From Yimella lutea (GTDB lineage: Bacteria > Actinomycetota > Actinomycetes > Actinomycetales > Dermatophilaceae): a stretch of DNA of 64,000 nt. The DNA lies in NCBI RefSeq assembly GCF_006715095.1, contig NZ_VFMO01000001.1:248001-312000 (forward strand), written 5' to 3'. Below the pieces are notes generated by a model. That model saw nothing but the letters and a program-made list of their open reading frames with translations, was not told where the DNA came from and did no database searches. Positions within the stretch are counted from its first letter, which is position 1, and every line of letters starts with the position of its first letter. Of this stretch, positions 1-8,632 are shown piece after piece. A program made the translations under genes and the position numbers.

Positions 1-1616
1 GTGCGCGACTCTTCGCGGATCTCGTCGGCCAGGCGCAACGCACCGGCCACCGCACCGTCGACGACGACGTGCAGGATGATCGCGCCCTCCTCGCGCCAGT
101 CGTCCGCGACGGCGAGTTCGTCGCCGCCGATCTGATCGAGCAGGGCCGGCCCACCGACGCGGACGGTGCGTCCGTCGACGTCCGCCGACACTCCGACTGC
201 GGGGTGGGAGGTGAAACCGTCGGCCTTCGGCACGGTGAGCTCGTGCTGCTCGGCGGCCCGCACGATCGCGTGGGCGAGTGGGTGTTCGGAGTCGGCCTCG
301 GCCGCCGCAGCCAGCGCCAACAGGTCGTCGGCGGAGAGCGGTTGCAAGTCGGCGGGCTGCACAGCGGTGACCGTCGGCTGGCCCTTGGTGAGCGTGCCGG
401 TCTTGTCGAAGAGGACGGTGTCGACCGAACGCATCGACTCCATCGCGAGGCGGTCCTTCACCAGCACGCCGGCGCGCGCGGCGCGCTCGGTGGCGATCGA
501 GATCACCAACGGAATGGCCAGGCCGAGAGCGTGCGGGCAGGCGATGACGAGCACGGTGATCGTGCGCACGACGCCGTCGTCGGGCAGGCCAACGAGGGCC
601 CACACCACGAAGGTGATCAGGGCCGAGCCGAGCGCGAACCAGAACAGCCAACCGGCAGCCGTGTCGGCCAGCCGCTGCGCCCGCGAACCCGACGCCTGTG
701 CGTCGGCCACCAACTTCTGGATGCCGGCGAGCGTCGTCCGGTCGCCCGTCGCCGTCACCTCGACCCGCAGACCGGAGTCGGTCGCGATCGTGCCGGCCAC
801 CACCGCGTCGCCGACCTCGCGGCGCACGGTGCGCGACTCACCGGTGATCATCGCTTCGTCCATCGCCGCCGAACCCTGCACGACGCGTCCGTCGGCCGGC
901 ACGCTGCCGCCCGGGCGGACGACGACGATGTCGCCGGCCCGCAGGTCGGACGGCGAAACGGTGGAGATCTCGTCGCCGTCGACACGCTCGGCCTCGTCGG
1001 GCAGCAACGCCGCGAGCGAGTCGAGAGCCGACGTCGTGCGGGCCAGCGACCGCATCTCGATCCAGTGACCCAGCAGCATGATCACGACCAGCAGCGCGAG
1101 CTCCCACCAGAAGTCGAGATGGTGCGGCAGCAGCCCGAGAGTCGCGCCCCACGACGCAACGAACGCGACCGTGATCGCCAGCGCGACGAGCAGCATCATG
1201 CCGGGCTGACGCGCCTTGACCTCGCCGACGGCACCGGTCAGGAACGGCCGCCCGAACCACACATAGAGGACGGTGCCGAGCACCGGCGGGGCGGCGTCGA
1301 TCAGGACGTTGTGCGGCAGGTCGTAGCCGACGAGGTCGGCGAACATCCGCGACAGGAGAACGGTGGGAATCGCAACGACGAGCGAGCCCCAGAAGAGCCT
1401 CCGGAACATCGCGACATGGTCGCCGTGACCGCCGTGACCGCCGTGACCGCCGTGACCGCCGTGACCGCCGTGACCGCCGTGACCGCCGTGACCGCCATGG
1501 CCGCCATGCCCAGCGTGGTCGGCATGCCCAGCGTGACCGGCGTGTTCTTGGCTCGACTGCTCGGCACTGACGGCGCCGTGGTGTTCATGGCCGGCGTTCT
1601 GCGGTTCCGTACTCAT
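1..1616 (-). CDS. copB: Copper-translocating P1B-type ATPase, CopB type (3' end outside window)
   Basis: Membrane pump that uses ATP to export copper (or silver). The reading frame from the ATG at 1616 runs off the left edge, so the C-terminal part of the ATP-binding domain is missing. The N-terminus is very His-rich, with nine consecutive Gly-Gly-His units at about residues 38-64 followed by GDH. Next come transmembrane segments, the actuator motif TGES (in MITGES), a transmembrane metal motif CPH (in ACPHALG, near 541-549) and the phosphorylation motif DKTGT (near 400-414). CPH instead of CPC, together with a His-rich rather than CxxC N-terminus, is the CopB hallmark. A CsoR-like palindrome lies just before the start. 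It is divergent from a response regulator/kinase pair and a DUF305 gene, which fits metal homeostasis. Metal choice (Cu+, Cu2+ or Ag+) is inferred from the family. Confidence 0.9.
   Translation of the reverse strand, partial: MSTEPQNAGHEHHGAVSAEQSSQEHAGHAGHADHAGHGGHGGHGGHGGHGGHGGHGGHGGHGGHGDHVAMFRRLFWGSLVVAIPTVLLSRMFADLVGYDLPHNVLIDAAPPVLGTVLYVWFGRPFLTGAVGEVKARQPGMMLLVALAITVAFVASWGATLGLLPHHLDFWWELALLVVIMLLGHWIEMRSLARTTSALDSLAALLPDEAERVDGDEISTVSPSDLRAGDIVVVRPGGSVPADGRVVQGSAAMDEAMITGESRTVRREVGDAVVAGTIATDSGLRVEVTATGDRTTLAGIQKLVADAQASGSRAQRLADTAAGWLFWFALGSALITFVVWALVGLPDDGVVRTITVLVIACPHALGLAIPLVISIATERAARAGVLVKDRLAMESMRSVDTVLFDKTGTLTKGQPTVTAVQPADLQPLSADDLLALAAAAEADSEHPLAHAIVRAAEQHELTVPKADGFTSHPAVGVSADVDGRTVRVGGPALLDQIGGDELAVADDWREEGAIILHVVVDGAVAGALRLADEIREESR
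1425..1505. repeat. 9-bp tandem repeat encoding Gly-Gly-His units
   Basis: Eight exact copies of gtgaccgcc (1425-1496) plus one variant copy (atggccgcc) lie inside the 5' part of the copB-like gene. On the coding strand each unit reads Gly-Gly-His. Exact in-frame 9-mers of this kind can expand or shrink by slippage without breaking the frame. Confidence 0.95.
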
Positions 1617-1631
1617 GTCATCCTCTCGCAT

Positions 1632-1650
1632 AATACCCCCTGGGGGTATT
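1632..1650. promoter_or_regulatory. CsoR-like copper operator upstream of copB
   Basis: AATACCCCC-T-GGGGGTATT is a perfect 9-bp inverted repeat around one central base. It matches the G/C-tract palindrome (ATACCCCC..GGGGGTAT) bound by CsoR-family copper sensors. It sits about 15 bp before the copB start, in the gap divergent to the two-component genes. No csoR gene is visible in the window. Confidence 0.75.
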
Positions 1651-1788
1651 TGGTCATGGCTCGTGCAACCAACGACCGCTCGACACCGTTCCCGAGAACC
1701 ATGGAGATTTCACGAAGATCGTGTGACGTGTCGATCGCTTCGGCACGGTCCTTCCCCCACGGACCCGACCGTGGTCGAGACTGGCCCG

Positions 1789-2499
1789 ATGAAGGCGCCC
1801 CCGAATGACCACCGGACGCGGGTTCTCGTGGTTGACGACGAAAAGGCCCTGGCCGGCATGATCGCCAATTACCTCGATCGCGCAGGGCATCGGGTGCGCG
1901 TGGAACACACCGGCACCGACGCCGTCTCGGCCGCGCGCGACTGGGTGCCCGATGTCATCGTTCTCGATCTCGGGCTGCCCGGCCTGGACGGCGTCGAGGT
2001 ATGTCGTCGGGTGCGCACCTTCTCGGACTGCATGGTCTTGATGGTCACCGCTCGGGACGACGAGACCGACACCCTGATCGGCCTCTCGGTGGGCGCCGAC
2101 GACTACATGACCAAGCCTTTCAGCGTCCGCGAACTGGTCGCACGAGTGGGTGTGCTCCTGCGTCGTCCGCGCGGTGCATCCACACAAGTCGCGGCAACGC
2201 TGCGACTGGGCGACCTCACCGTCGACACTCACGCGCGCGAGGTACGCCTCGCCGACTCGCAGATCCAACTCACTCGCACCGAATTTGACTTGCTCGCAAC
2301 GTTCTTGGGCCAACCACGACGTGCGTTCGACCGCCGAGCGCTCATCGAAGCCATCTGGGGCGTGGACTGGGTGGGCGATGAGCACCTCGTCGACACCCAC
2401 ATCGCGCACCTGCGTCGAAAGCTGGGCGACGACGCGTCCAATCCACGCTTCATCGAAACGGTGCGCGGCGTCGGTTACCGAGCGGGCAGCGGATCATGA
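1789..2499 (+). CDS. OmpR/PhoB-family response regulator
   Basis: DNA-binding response regulator of about 236 residues. The receiver domain has the acidic pair DD at residues 16-17, phospho-acceptor Asp60 (VIVLDLGLPG), the T of MVTARDD and the conserved Lys of MTKPFS. A C-terminal winged-helix effector follows, with the typical RRKLGDD...IETVRGVGYR ending. The ATG at 1789 was chosen because an upstream in-frame extension to 1615 looks non-coding and would cover the copB promoter. The gene overlaps the next one by 4 bp (ATGA), so regulator and kinase are translationally coupled. The place next to copB and a DUF305 lipoprotein suggests control of copper or envelope stress genes; that target is inferred. 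Confidence 0.93.
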   Translation: MKAPPNDHRTRVLVVDDEKALAGMIANYLDRAGHRVRVEHTGTDAVSAARDWVPDVIVLDLGLPGLDGVEVCRRVRTFSDCMVLMVTARDDETDTLIGLSVGADDYMTKPFSVRELVARVGVLLRRPRGASTQVAATLRLGDLTVDTHAREVRLADSQIQLTRTEFDLLATFLGQPRRAFDRRALIEAIWGVDWVGDEHLVDTHIAHLRRKLGDDASNPRFIETVRGVGYRAGSGS

Positions 2500-3599
2500 G
2501 GACTGTCGGCAGCCGATCTCGAAGCCTGGTGACCTGGCTGCTGATCGCTCAGGCCGTTGTCCTGTGTGTCACTGCGGTCGTCGCCACGGTGGCCGCCGCG
2601 GTGATCGGCCCGCCCCTGTTCCATGAACATCTGCATCTCGCCGGATCCGACACCTCGGGGTCCACCTTCGACCACGTCGAGGAGGCATTCCGGTCCGCGG
2701 GGCTCCTCACCTTGGGGGCCGCACTCCTCGCAGCCATCGCTGCCGCCGGCCTGGTCACCGTCGTCCTCGGCCGACGACTGACCGGCCCACTGCAGGACCT
2801 CGCCTCAGCCGCCACGCGTCTCGCGGACGGCCACTACGGGGCAACGGTCGCGCAGCCGACCCGCCTGAGCGAGCTTGCTGCGGTCGGCACAGCGTTCAAT
2901 CGAATGTCGGCCCAGCTCGCCAGCACCGAGCAGGTGCGCCAGCAGATGCTCTCCGATCTCGGCCACGAGTTACGCACACCGCTCGCCACGATTCAGGTCT
3001 ACCTCGACGCGGCCGACGACGACGTGACGAGCGGTCACGAACTCACGGCCGTGCTGCGCGAACAGGTGACCCGTCTCGACCGGCTCACGAGAGATATCAA
3101 CGCAATCTCGCGGGCGGACGAATCCGCGATCACCCTCGAACGCAACCCGATCGACGTCGCCGAGCTGCTCGCTTCGGTCACTGGCCCTCGCCAAGAACAC
3201 CTCAGAGCGCGCGGCCTCACGCTGGACGTGTCCGCGCCGTCCGGGACGACGCTACGCGGCGATCGCCTGCGCCTGCAGCAGGTGCTGACGAACCTGCTCG
3301 ACAACGCGGAGCGACACACGGCGGACGGCGGACGAATCCGGGTCACCGTCCGACCCGAGCCCCAGGCAGTGTCGATCGAGGTGGCCGACGACGGCGACGG
3401 CATCGGCGAGGAGCACCTGGCGCACGTTTTCGAACGGTTCTACCGCACCGACACCGCGCGCGACCGAGACCACGGAGGCGCGGGCATCGGCCTCGCGATC
3501 TGTCGTTCGGTGGTGCTCGCGCACGGCGGGTCGATCACGGCGCACAGCAACGGGTTCGGCACGGGCGCACGCTTTCGGATCACCCTGCCAACTCCATGA
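2496..3599 (+). CDS. Membrane sensor histidine kinase with HAMP domain
   Basis: 367-residue sensor kinase, partner of the preceding regulator (4-bp overlap). Two transmembrane helices (about 12-37 and 70-93) enclose a short outside loop of about 30 residues. A HAMP linker follows (about 90-145), then the dimerisation/phospho-acceptor helix with His157 in GHELRTP, and a HATPase_c domain with N box (NLLDNAERH), G1 box (DDGDGIG), F box (FERFYR) and G2 box (GGAGIGLAI). The loop carries HEHLH at residues 43-47 plus further His and acidic residues. Such a small loop can hardly hold a PAS or Cache fold, so direct metal binding by these histidines is a reasonable inference given the copper neighbours. 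Confidence 0.92.
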   Translation: MRTVGSRSRSLVTWLLIAQAVVLCVTAVVATVAAAVIGPPLFHEHLHLAGSDTSGSTFDHVEEAFRSAGLLTLGAALLAAIAAAGLVTVVLGRRLTGPLQDLASAATRLADGHYGATVAQPTRLSELAAVGTAFNRMSAQLASTEQVRQQMLSDLGHELRTPLATIQVYLDAADDDVTSGHELTAVLREQVTRLDRLTRDINAISRADESAITLERNPIDVAELLASVTGPRQEHLRARGLTLDVSAPSGTTLRGDRLRLQQVLTNLLDNAERHTADGGRIRVTVRPEPQAVSIEVADDGDGIGEEHLAHVFERFYRTDTARDRDHGGAGIGLAICRSVVLAHGGSITAHSNGFGTGARFRITLPTP

Positions 3600-3653
3600 A
3601 AGCTCCATAGAACCTCGACCCGCACGTCAGATCGGTGGACGAGTCTTGTTGGT

Positions 3654-4295
3654 ATGAAACACCTTTCGACGATCACCCTCGCCGGCGCCGCCGTGCTCGC
3701 ACTCACGCTCACAGCATGCGGAAGCGACGACAGCAGCCACTCCGCGGGGCACGGATCGATGATGTCCTCGGCCGCGTCACCGGCGACTGCAGCCGGCAGG
3801 CAAGGTGACATCAGGTTCGCGCAGCAGATGATCCCGCACCACCGCCAGGCGGTGCAGATGGCCGACATGGCGCTCAACCGGCAGGGCGTCTCGGCCGACG
3901 TCACCCGCCTCGCGGCCGCCATCAAGAAGGCACAGGATCCCGAGATCAACACGATGACCGGGTGGCTGAAGTCGTGGGGCGCGACCGTGCCGACCGGCGG
4001 CGATCACTCGGGCCACGACATGAGCAGCATGAACGGCATGAGCGGCACGGGCGACATGACCGGAATGATGTCGCAACAGGACATGGACATGCTCGGCAAG
4101 GCGACAGGCCCGGCGTTCGACCGGATGTGGCTGACGATGATGGTCAAGCACCACCAAGGCGCGGTCACGATGTCGTCGGACGTCAAGAAGACCACCGACA
4201 ACCCGGAGGTCAGCAGCCTTGCCGACTCGATCATCAAGGCTCAGAACGCCGAGATACGCACGATGCAGGACTTGCTGAAGACCCCCGCGGCCTGA
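3654..4295 (+). CDS. DUF305 lipoprotein, copper-associated
   Basis: 213-residue exported lipoprotein: short charged N-terminus, hydrophobic stretch and lipobox LTACG (Cys about residue 22). Two DUF305 repeats carry the hallmark motifs MIPHHRQAVQMA and MVKHHQGAVTM, each with paired His. A Met/His-rich linker (residues about 120-150, several MxxM and HSGHDM patterns) joins them. DUF305 proteins are ferritin-like helical proteins that often sit beside copper resistance genes. Here it follows the two-component pair by 55 bp and faces away from copB. A role as extracytoplasmic copper binder is inferred from family and residue content. Confidence 0.88.
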   Translation: MKHLSTITLAGAAVLALTLTACGSDDSSHSAGHGSMMSSAASPATAAGRQGDIRFAQQMIPHHRQAVQMADMALNRQGVSADVTRLAAAIKKAQDPEINTMTGWLKSWGATVPTGGDHSGHDMSSMNGMSGTGDMTGMMSQQDMDMLGKATGPAFDRMWLTMMVKHHQGAVTMSSDVKKTTDNPEVSSLADSIIKAQNAEIRTMQDLLKTPAA

Positions 4296-4339
4296 GCTCT
4301 TGCGGATGGATCCGACCAGCAGGCAACCACCTTCGTGAC

Positions 4340-4511
4340 CTAGGCAGCCAGTCGCGCCTTGCGCTTGTCGTAGGCCCAGCCCGGCCCGCGCAGCAGGTAC
4401 GACCAGCGGTCGGCCCAGTTGTCGGCGGAGCTGACATCGGCGAACATGTCGGCCCACTCGTGACCGGCGATGCGCAGCGGGTTGAAGGTGTCGATGTTGG
4501 TGGTGCCCTGA
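4340..4511 (-). pseudogene. Remnant of a sterol desaturase/fatty acid hydroxylase family gene (C-terminus only)
   Basis: On the minus strand a frame ending at the TAG at 4340-4342 encodes about 56 residues, including HEWADMF, WADRWSYLLRGPGW and a basic end KRKARLAA. This looks like the extreme C-terminus of the sterol desaturase family: a HEW motif followed by W..R..Y..R.PGW. Nothing upstream continues the gene. At about 4511 the frame runs into the OLD-nuclease fragment, which is read in a different frame. Only the 3' end survives, so the parent enzyme is lost here. The family call rests on this short tail and is tentative. Confidence 0.5.
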
Positions 4512-5290
4512 CAAGTGCGTCAAGCGGCCCGGTTCTGTCGGCCCGCAAGACGGAATCCGGATCATGTTCGACACCGTCCGCCACGAGAGTTTTCAACTGA
4601 TCGCCGACGTTTCTCGTCCATGCCTGGCCGGAATCGGAGAAATAGTCTTTCATTCTCGCTGTAAACTTCTTTGCCGGGTGGGTGACACCCGCGCGAAGCA
4701 CAACATTGAACCGTTCAAAAATCAGTTCACCAAAATACTCCTCTACGAAAAGATCTTCCATTTCGGACTCGTTCATTCCAACAACGGAGACCACTGTGGC
4801 GTCTTGGTGCCTGAATCCCGGTTCCTTCTCCAAGGCCTCCAATGCTTTGCGACCAGCCCCGTCGTTATCCAGCAATGCATGTACACGGCACACACCGTCG
4901 TAGTACAGTCGATACTGATAGGCGACATTGGGGGCGCCAGTAGTGCACTCGATCCTCAGTGTCCCATTACTCAGTGCGGATGAAATCGCCTTACTGCGAC
5001 GATTCAAGAATGTCGTGATGATGCGCTTGTCACCGTACCCCTCCACCAACAACACGACATTGGCAGATTGCAGATTGTCCGCAACTCGAACACCTAGAAC
5101 ATCACGAATCTGACTCAGTGATGTCGCTTGCACCGCGCGGTTCTCTTGGATGATGATGTTCCCCGAGACATCACCCCGACCGACGAGCAAAGGACTGTGC
5201 GTTGTGATGACGACCTGCTGCTCTTGCGCAATCTCATCAAGGACCTTTCGGAGCTCGTGAACGGCCTTGGGTCGGTCGGGAGTCGGCGGC
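4512..5290 (-). pseudogene. OLD-family ATP-dependent nuclease, fragment with TOPRIM domain
   Basis: About 255 residues of an OLD-type protein (ABC ATPase fused to a TOPRIM nuclease, often in phage defence or on mobile DNA). Visible parts are the end of the ATPase with the switch motif VVITTHSPLLV and the start of TOPRIM with VVLLVEGYGDKRII (catalytic Glu), followed by LLDNDGAGRKALE (the DxD region). Walker A, the signature motif and the Walker B strand are absent. Upstream of PKAVHELRKVL the frame turns into low-quality sequence with stops. Downstream the frame runs into the sterol-desaturase tail. Base composition is clearly richer in A/T than the neighbours, a sign of transfer. It is most likely a dead, doubly truncated gene. 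Confidence 0.72.
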
Positions 5291-5640
5291 GTGCTCGACG
5301 ATTTCCGACCGACCGGCTGAACCGTCCCAGCAGATGCCCAGACGACCAATCCCCGTCCCCGCTCCAGCAGTCGACGACATCGACTACCCGTGCACCTACC
5401 CGTGAGCTCACAGGCTGTACGCCCGAGTAACTTTACATAACTACTGCCGCGCCGATCGCCATGTTCCTGACCTGCAGAAACATCGCGACCCCTTGTCAGC
5501 GAGAACAGTTCTCACCTCGAACAAACTTCCAAGTTGTGCGATTCTCGATGCCAAAACGACCTGAAAACTGCCCCTACTTTGATCAAACCCCGATTCGACC
5601 AATGTTCGCTGCATCTCGACAGCAGCAGCAGGTCATCAAC
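5291..5640. other. Intergenic stretch with no gene recognised
   Basis: Between the OLD remnant and dnaB I find no credible frame, hairpin terminator or RNA gene. Several short A/T-richer patches resemble the composition of the remnant next to it, so this may be part of the same transferred or decayed segment. Confidence 0.4.
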
Positions 5641-8310
5641 TCAGAAGTTCTGCGCCATGTCCTTGAATCGCGAGTAGTGGCCCTGGAACGCCACCGTGAT
5701 CGTGTCGGTCGGGCCGTTACGGTGCTTGGCCACGATGACGTCCGCCTCGCCGACGCGCTCGGACTCCTTGTTCGTCTGGTCTTCACGGTGCAACAGGATG
5801 ACCATGTCGGCGTCCTGCTCGATGGAGTTGTGGACGCTGATTCCGTTCGCCACGAAGTTGTGGGCGCCGAGCACGGTCGCGTCGAACGTCTCCTCCAGAC
5901 CGTCGAGTTCGACCGACTTCACGGTGTCCCACATGACGTCGTTGATCGCGAACAGTTCGAGGTCTGCCGAATCCAGCACTGCCGCAACGCGGCCCAGGCG
6001 CTCGCGGCTCGGGGCGCGCTTCCACATGGTCGACCCGCAGAACTGCGAGTCCATGGCCGCGGCGAACTCACGGTGCGTCATCCCCTGATCAGACATGACC
6101 TGCTTGACGGTGTCCCAGACCTGCACCGGCACGGTGTCGACGTTGGTGTTGTTCTGCTTCTCACGAATGATCCCGAGCAGTTCGGCCGCCTGAACCGACC
6201 GCGCACCGTGCACCCCGATCTCCTGGAGGAATCGGCGCTGACTGTCCGATCCGGAGACGTCGATCGTGTACCCGTCGCGGTAGTTGCCCTCGCGGGTCAC
6301 TCGCGTACGCGTCGAGATGCCGAACCGCAGCAGCAACTGGCTCAGGTCGTCCACGAGCCGGCGCGAAGTCGAGGCGTAGTAGATGCGCCCACCCGACTTC
6401 GACTTGTTGACGGTCACCGATCCGTCGGTCGCCCAGATGTGGTTGATGAACAACGCGATCTGACGCTTCGAAGCAAGGAACATCGACTCCGGCACGAATT
6501 TCTCGTGGCTACGAAGCCCGAACAGTCCGAGTCCGTCAAGCCATTCGGTGATCGGGTTTCGCTTTCCATGATCGAGCCGATACGGCGCGCGAAGTCGCAA
6601 GGTCGTGCAGCGAGCAGCCGCGTACTCGTCTCGCACCGAGACGATCCCGAAAGCGGACAGCGCCGCTTGAGAAACCACTTCCAGGTTCGCCTCGTCGATG
6701 GACGCGTACCGCAGCGGTTGACCCTTCACAAACGACCCGTCGCCGATGAGATGCGCGAGCAGAATGATCCGAGCCTTGTCGTCCCACGGTTCGAACCTCT
6801 CCGGCGCCGGCACGTGCCGCGGGACGGCGACCCGGTCGCCTTCCTTGAGGTCACCCAGCGCGCGCCATCCGTCGTACGACATGAGGGGGTGGTTCTCGGT
6901 GAGTCGCAACGTTTTTCCGGACACCAACGTCAACCGGAAGACCGGCTTCACACCGCTGCGGAACGCATGCGTCATCGTCCGAGTGACCAAACGCTGCCGG
7001 TCGTCCAGGGCCCAGACCGGGACGTCCTTCTCTCCCGATGCAACCAACTCACCGATGGTGATCTCAGCCCCGGTGTCGGCGCGCAGGATGCGGGAGTCGG
7101 CCGTCAGACAACCCGATTCGCGAAGGTCGCTCATCTGCGGACGCTTGTCGGTGCGCTGCTCCGGGCCTCGGTTCAGCTGCGAGATCGCGATGACCGGCAC
7201 CTCGAGTTCCTTGGCAAGCAGCTTCAGCGCACGCGAGAACTCCGACACCTCCTGCTGACGCGATTCGACCTTCTTGCCGGACGTCATCAGTTGCAAGTAG
7301 TCGATGACGACGAGCTTGAGGTTATTGCGCTCCTTCAACCGGCGGCACTTGGACCGGATCTCCATCAGCGACATGTTCGGTGAGTCGTCGATGAACAGAG
7401 GAGCGTCGGAGATGCGGCCCATCGTCTTGGCGAGCTTGGCCCAGTCCTCGTCGCGCATCGTGCCCTTGCGCATGTGCTGCAACTGGATCTCGGCCTCGGC
7501 CGACAGCAGACGCATCGAGATCTCCACCTTGCTCATCTCCAGACTGAAGATGACCGAGGTCATGTTGTTCTTGATCGACGCAGCGCGCGCGATGTCCAGA
7601 CCAATTGTCGATTTGCCGACAGCCGGCCGGGCGGCGATGACGATCATCTGGCCCGGGTGCAGACCGTTGGTCAAGGTGTCGAGGTCGTGGAAGCCGGTGG
7701 GCACACCGGTCATCTGACCGCCGTGCGAGGACGCGGCCTCGATCTCGTCGGCGGTCTGCTCGACCACCTCGCCCAGGCGCACGTAGTCCTCGGTGTCCTT
7801 GCCGGCGGTGACCCCGAAGATCTCCGCCTGCGCCGCATTGATGACGTCGACGACGTCTCCCCCGCCGTCGGACTGCCCCATCTGCACGATGCGGGTGCCG
7901 GCTTCGACCAGTCGGCGCAGCACCGCCCGCTCGGCGACGATCTGCGCGTAGTACCCGGCGTTCGCCGCGGTGGGCACCGACTGGATCAGCTCGTGCAGGT
8001 AGGGCTGGCCGCCGACCCGCTGCAACTCGCCACGCTTGGCGAGTTCGTCGGCGACGGTGATCGCGTCGGCCGGCTCACCGCGTCCGTACAGGTCGATGAC
8101 CGCTTCGTAGATCATCTCGTGTGCCGGGAAGTAGAAGTCGCGGCCGTTGACGACCTCCGCCGAGTCGGCGATGGCGTCCTTGCTGATCAGCATGCCGCCG
8201 ATCACCGACTGCTCGGCGTGCCGGTCCTGCGGCGGAACGAGGCCGGGCGCGTTGCCGCCGGAGTGGTCGGAGCCACCCGAGTCGGCGTACGCCGGGTTCA
8301 GATCGTCCAC
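5641..8310 (-). CDS. dnaB: Replicative DNA helicase DnaB, interrupted by an intein
   Basis: Hexameric helicase that unwinds DNA ahead of the replication fork. The 889-residue precursor consists of a 461-residue extein and a 428-residue intein. The N-terminal DnaB domain includes the early motif AEQSVIGGMLI. The RecA-like domain has Walker A ARPAVGKSTIGLD, Walker B LVVIDYLQLM, and the conserved SDLRESG / SIEQDADM region into which the intein is inserted. The extein ends KDMAQNF, a normal length for the family. The gene lies in the usual actinobacterial order with rplI-rpsR-ssb-rpsF (here separated by hydrolase genes and a MATE gene). The gap upstream holds DnaA-box-like sites. Confidence 0.97.
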   Translation of the reverse strand: MDDLNPAYADSGGSDHSGGNAPGLVPPQDRHAEQSVIGGMLISKDAIADSAEVVNGRDFYFPAHEMIYEAVIDLYGRGEPADAITVADELAKRGELQRVGGQPYLHELIQSVPTAANAGYYAQIVAERAVLRRLVEAGTRIVQMGQSDGGGDVVDVINAAQAEIFGVTAGKDTEDYVRLGEVVEQTADEIEAASSHGGQMTGVPTGFHDLDTLTNGLHPGQMIVIAARPAVGKSTIGLDIARAASIKNNMTSVIFSLEMSKVEISMRLLSAEAEIQLQHMRKGTMRDEDWAKLAKTMGRISDAPLFIDDSPNMSLMEIRSKCRRLKERNNLKLVVIDYLQLMTSGKKVESRQQEVSEFSRALKLLAKELEVPVIAISQLNRGPEQRTDKRPQMSDLRESGCLTADSRILRADTGAEITIGELVASGEKDVPVWALDDRQRLVTRTMTHAFRSGVKPVFRLTLVSGKTLRLTENHPLMSYDGWRALGDLKEGDRVAVPRHVPAPERFEPWDDKARIILLAHLIGDGSFVKGQPLRYASIDEANLEVVSQAALSAFGIVSVRDEYAAARCTTLRLRAPYRLDHGKRNPITEWLDGLGLFGLRSHEKFVPESMFLASKRQIALFINHIWATDGSVTVNKSKSGGRIYYASTSRRLVDDLSQLLLRFGISTRTRVTREGNYRDGYTIDVSGSDSQRRFLQEIGVHGARSVQAAELLGIIREKQNNTNVDTVPVQVWDTVKQVMSDQGMTHREFAAAMDSQFCGSTMWKRAPSRERLGRVAAVLDSADLELFAINDVMWDTVKSVELDGLEETFDATVLGAHNFVANGISVHNSIEQDADMVILLHREDQTNKESERVGEADVIVAKHRNGPTDTITVAFQGHYSRFKDMAQNF
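5827..7110 (-). other. DnaB intein with LAGLIDADG homing endonuclease
   Basis: In-frame protein splicing element, precursor residues 401-828. It begins with Cys1 (ESG^CLTADS) and ends with His-Asn (SVHN^S), followed by Ser as +1 residue. Splicing block B is visible (LTENHPLMSYDGW, with an NHPL-type motif). Two LAGLIDADG-like motifs are present, LLAHLIGDGSF and FINHIWATDGSV, so a homing endonuclease domain is retained and the acidic residues look intact. A helix-rich segment with MSDQGMTHREFAAAM before the C-terminal splicing domain looks like a DNA-binding insertion. The insertion site (RESG/SIEQD) is the same as in the well-known Synechocystis DnaB intein. All splice-junction residues look functional. 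Confidence 0.95.
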
Positions 8311-8469
8311 GACATGCCCTGCTTCCTGCTGCTCTGAACTCCCGACACCACTGCACCAGCCACCACCGACAACGACCTCATGCGCTGTTCGACACCGGGC
8401 TGACAGGGAACCGTACGACGCGGTTCACCGACCCGCCAAACAGTCGGCTCACCTCCCTGTGCGCAACCT

Positions 8470-8580
8470 GGGGACAACGTGTGTGACCGGCTGTGGAGCA
8501 TTGCTCACAGGCTGTGGACAACGCTGTGCATAACGTGGAGAGGCGGCACTGACCTGCAAAAACAGATTGTTCACAGCTGT
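8470..8580. promoter_or_regulatory. Cluster of DnaA-box-like 9-mers upstream of dnaB
   Basis: Within about 65 bp the dnaB leader holds TGTGGACAA at 8513-8521 (reverse complement TTGTCCACA, the actinobacterial DnaA box), TGTGCATAA at 8525-8533 (TTATGCACA, fits TTATNCACA) and TTGTTCACA at 8567-8575 (one mismatch). A weaker match (gggacaac) lies near 8471. The gap 8311-8632 has no other gene. These could be DnaA-responsive control sites for dnaB or a DnaA-titration site. Confidence 0.55.
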
Positions 8581-8632
8581 ACCACTGGGTGAGACACACT
8601 CCGTTCCCCCCTCTGAGGGTGCGAACACGAAT

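Noticed and set aside
69..1808. Long plus-strand open frame over the copper pump
   Set aside because: It is the antisense shadow of the P1B-ATPase gene, whose minus-strand frame has all catalytic motifs.
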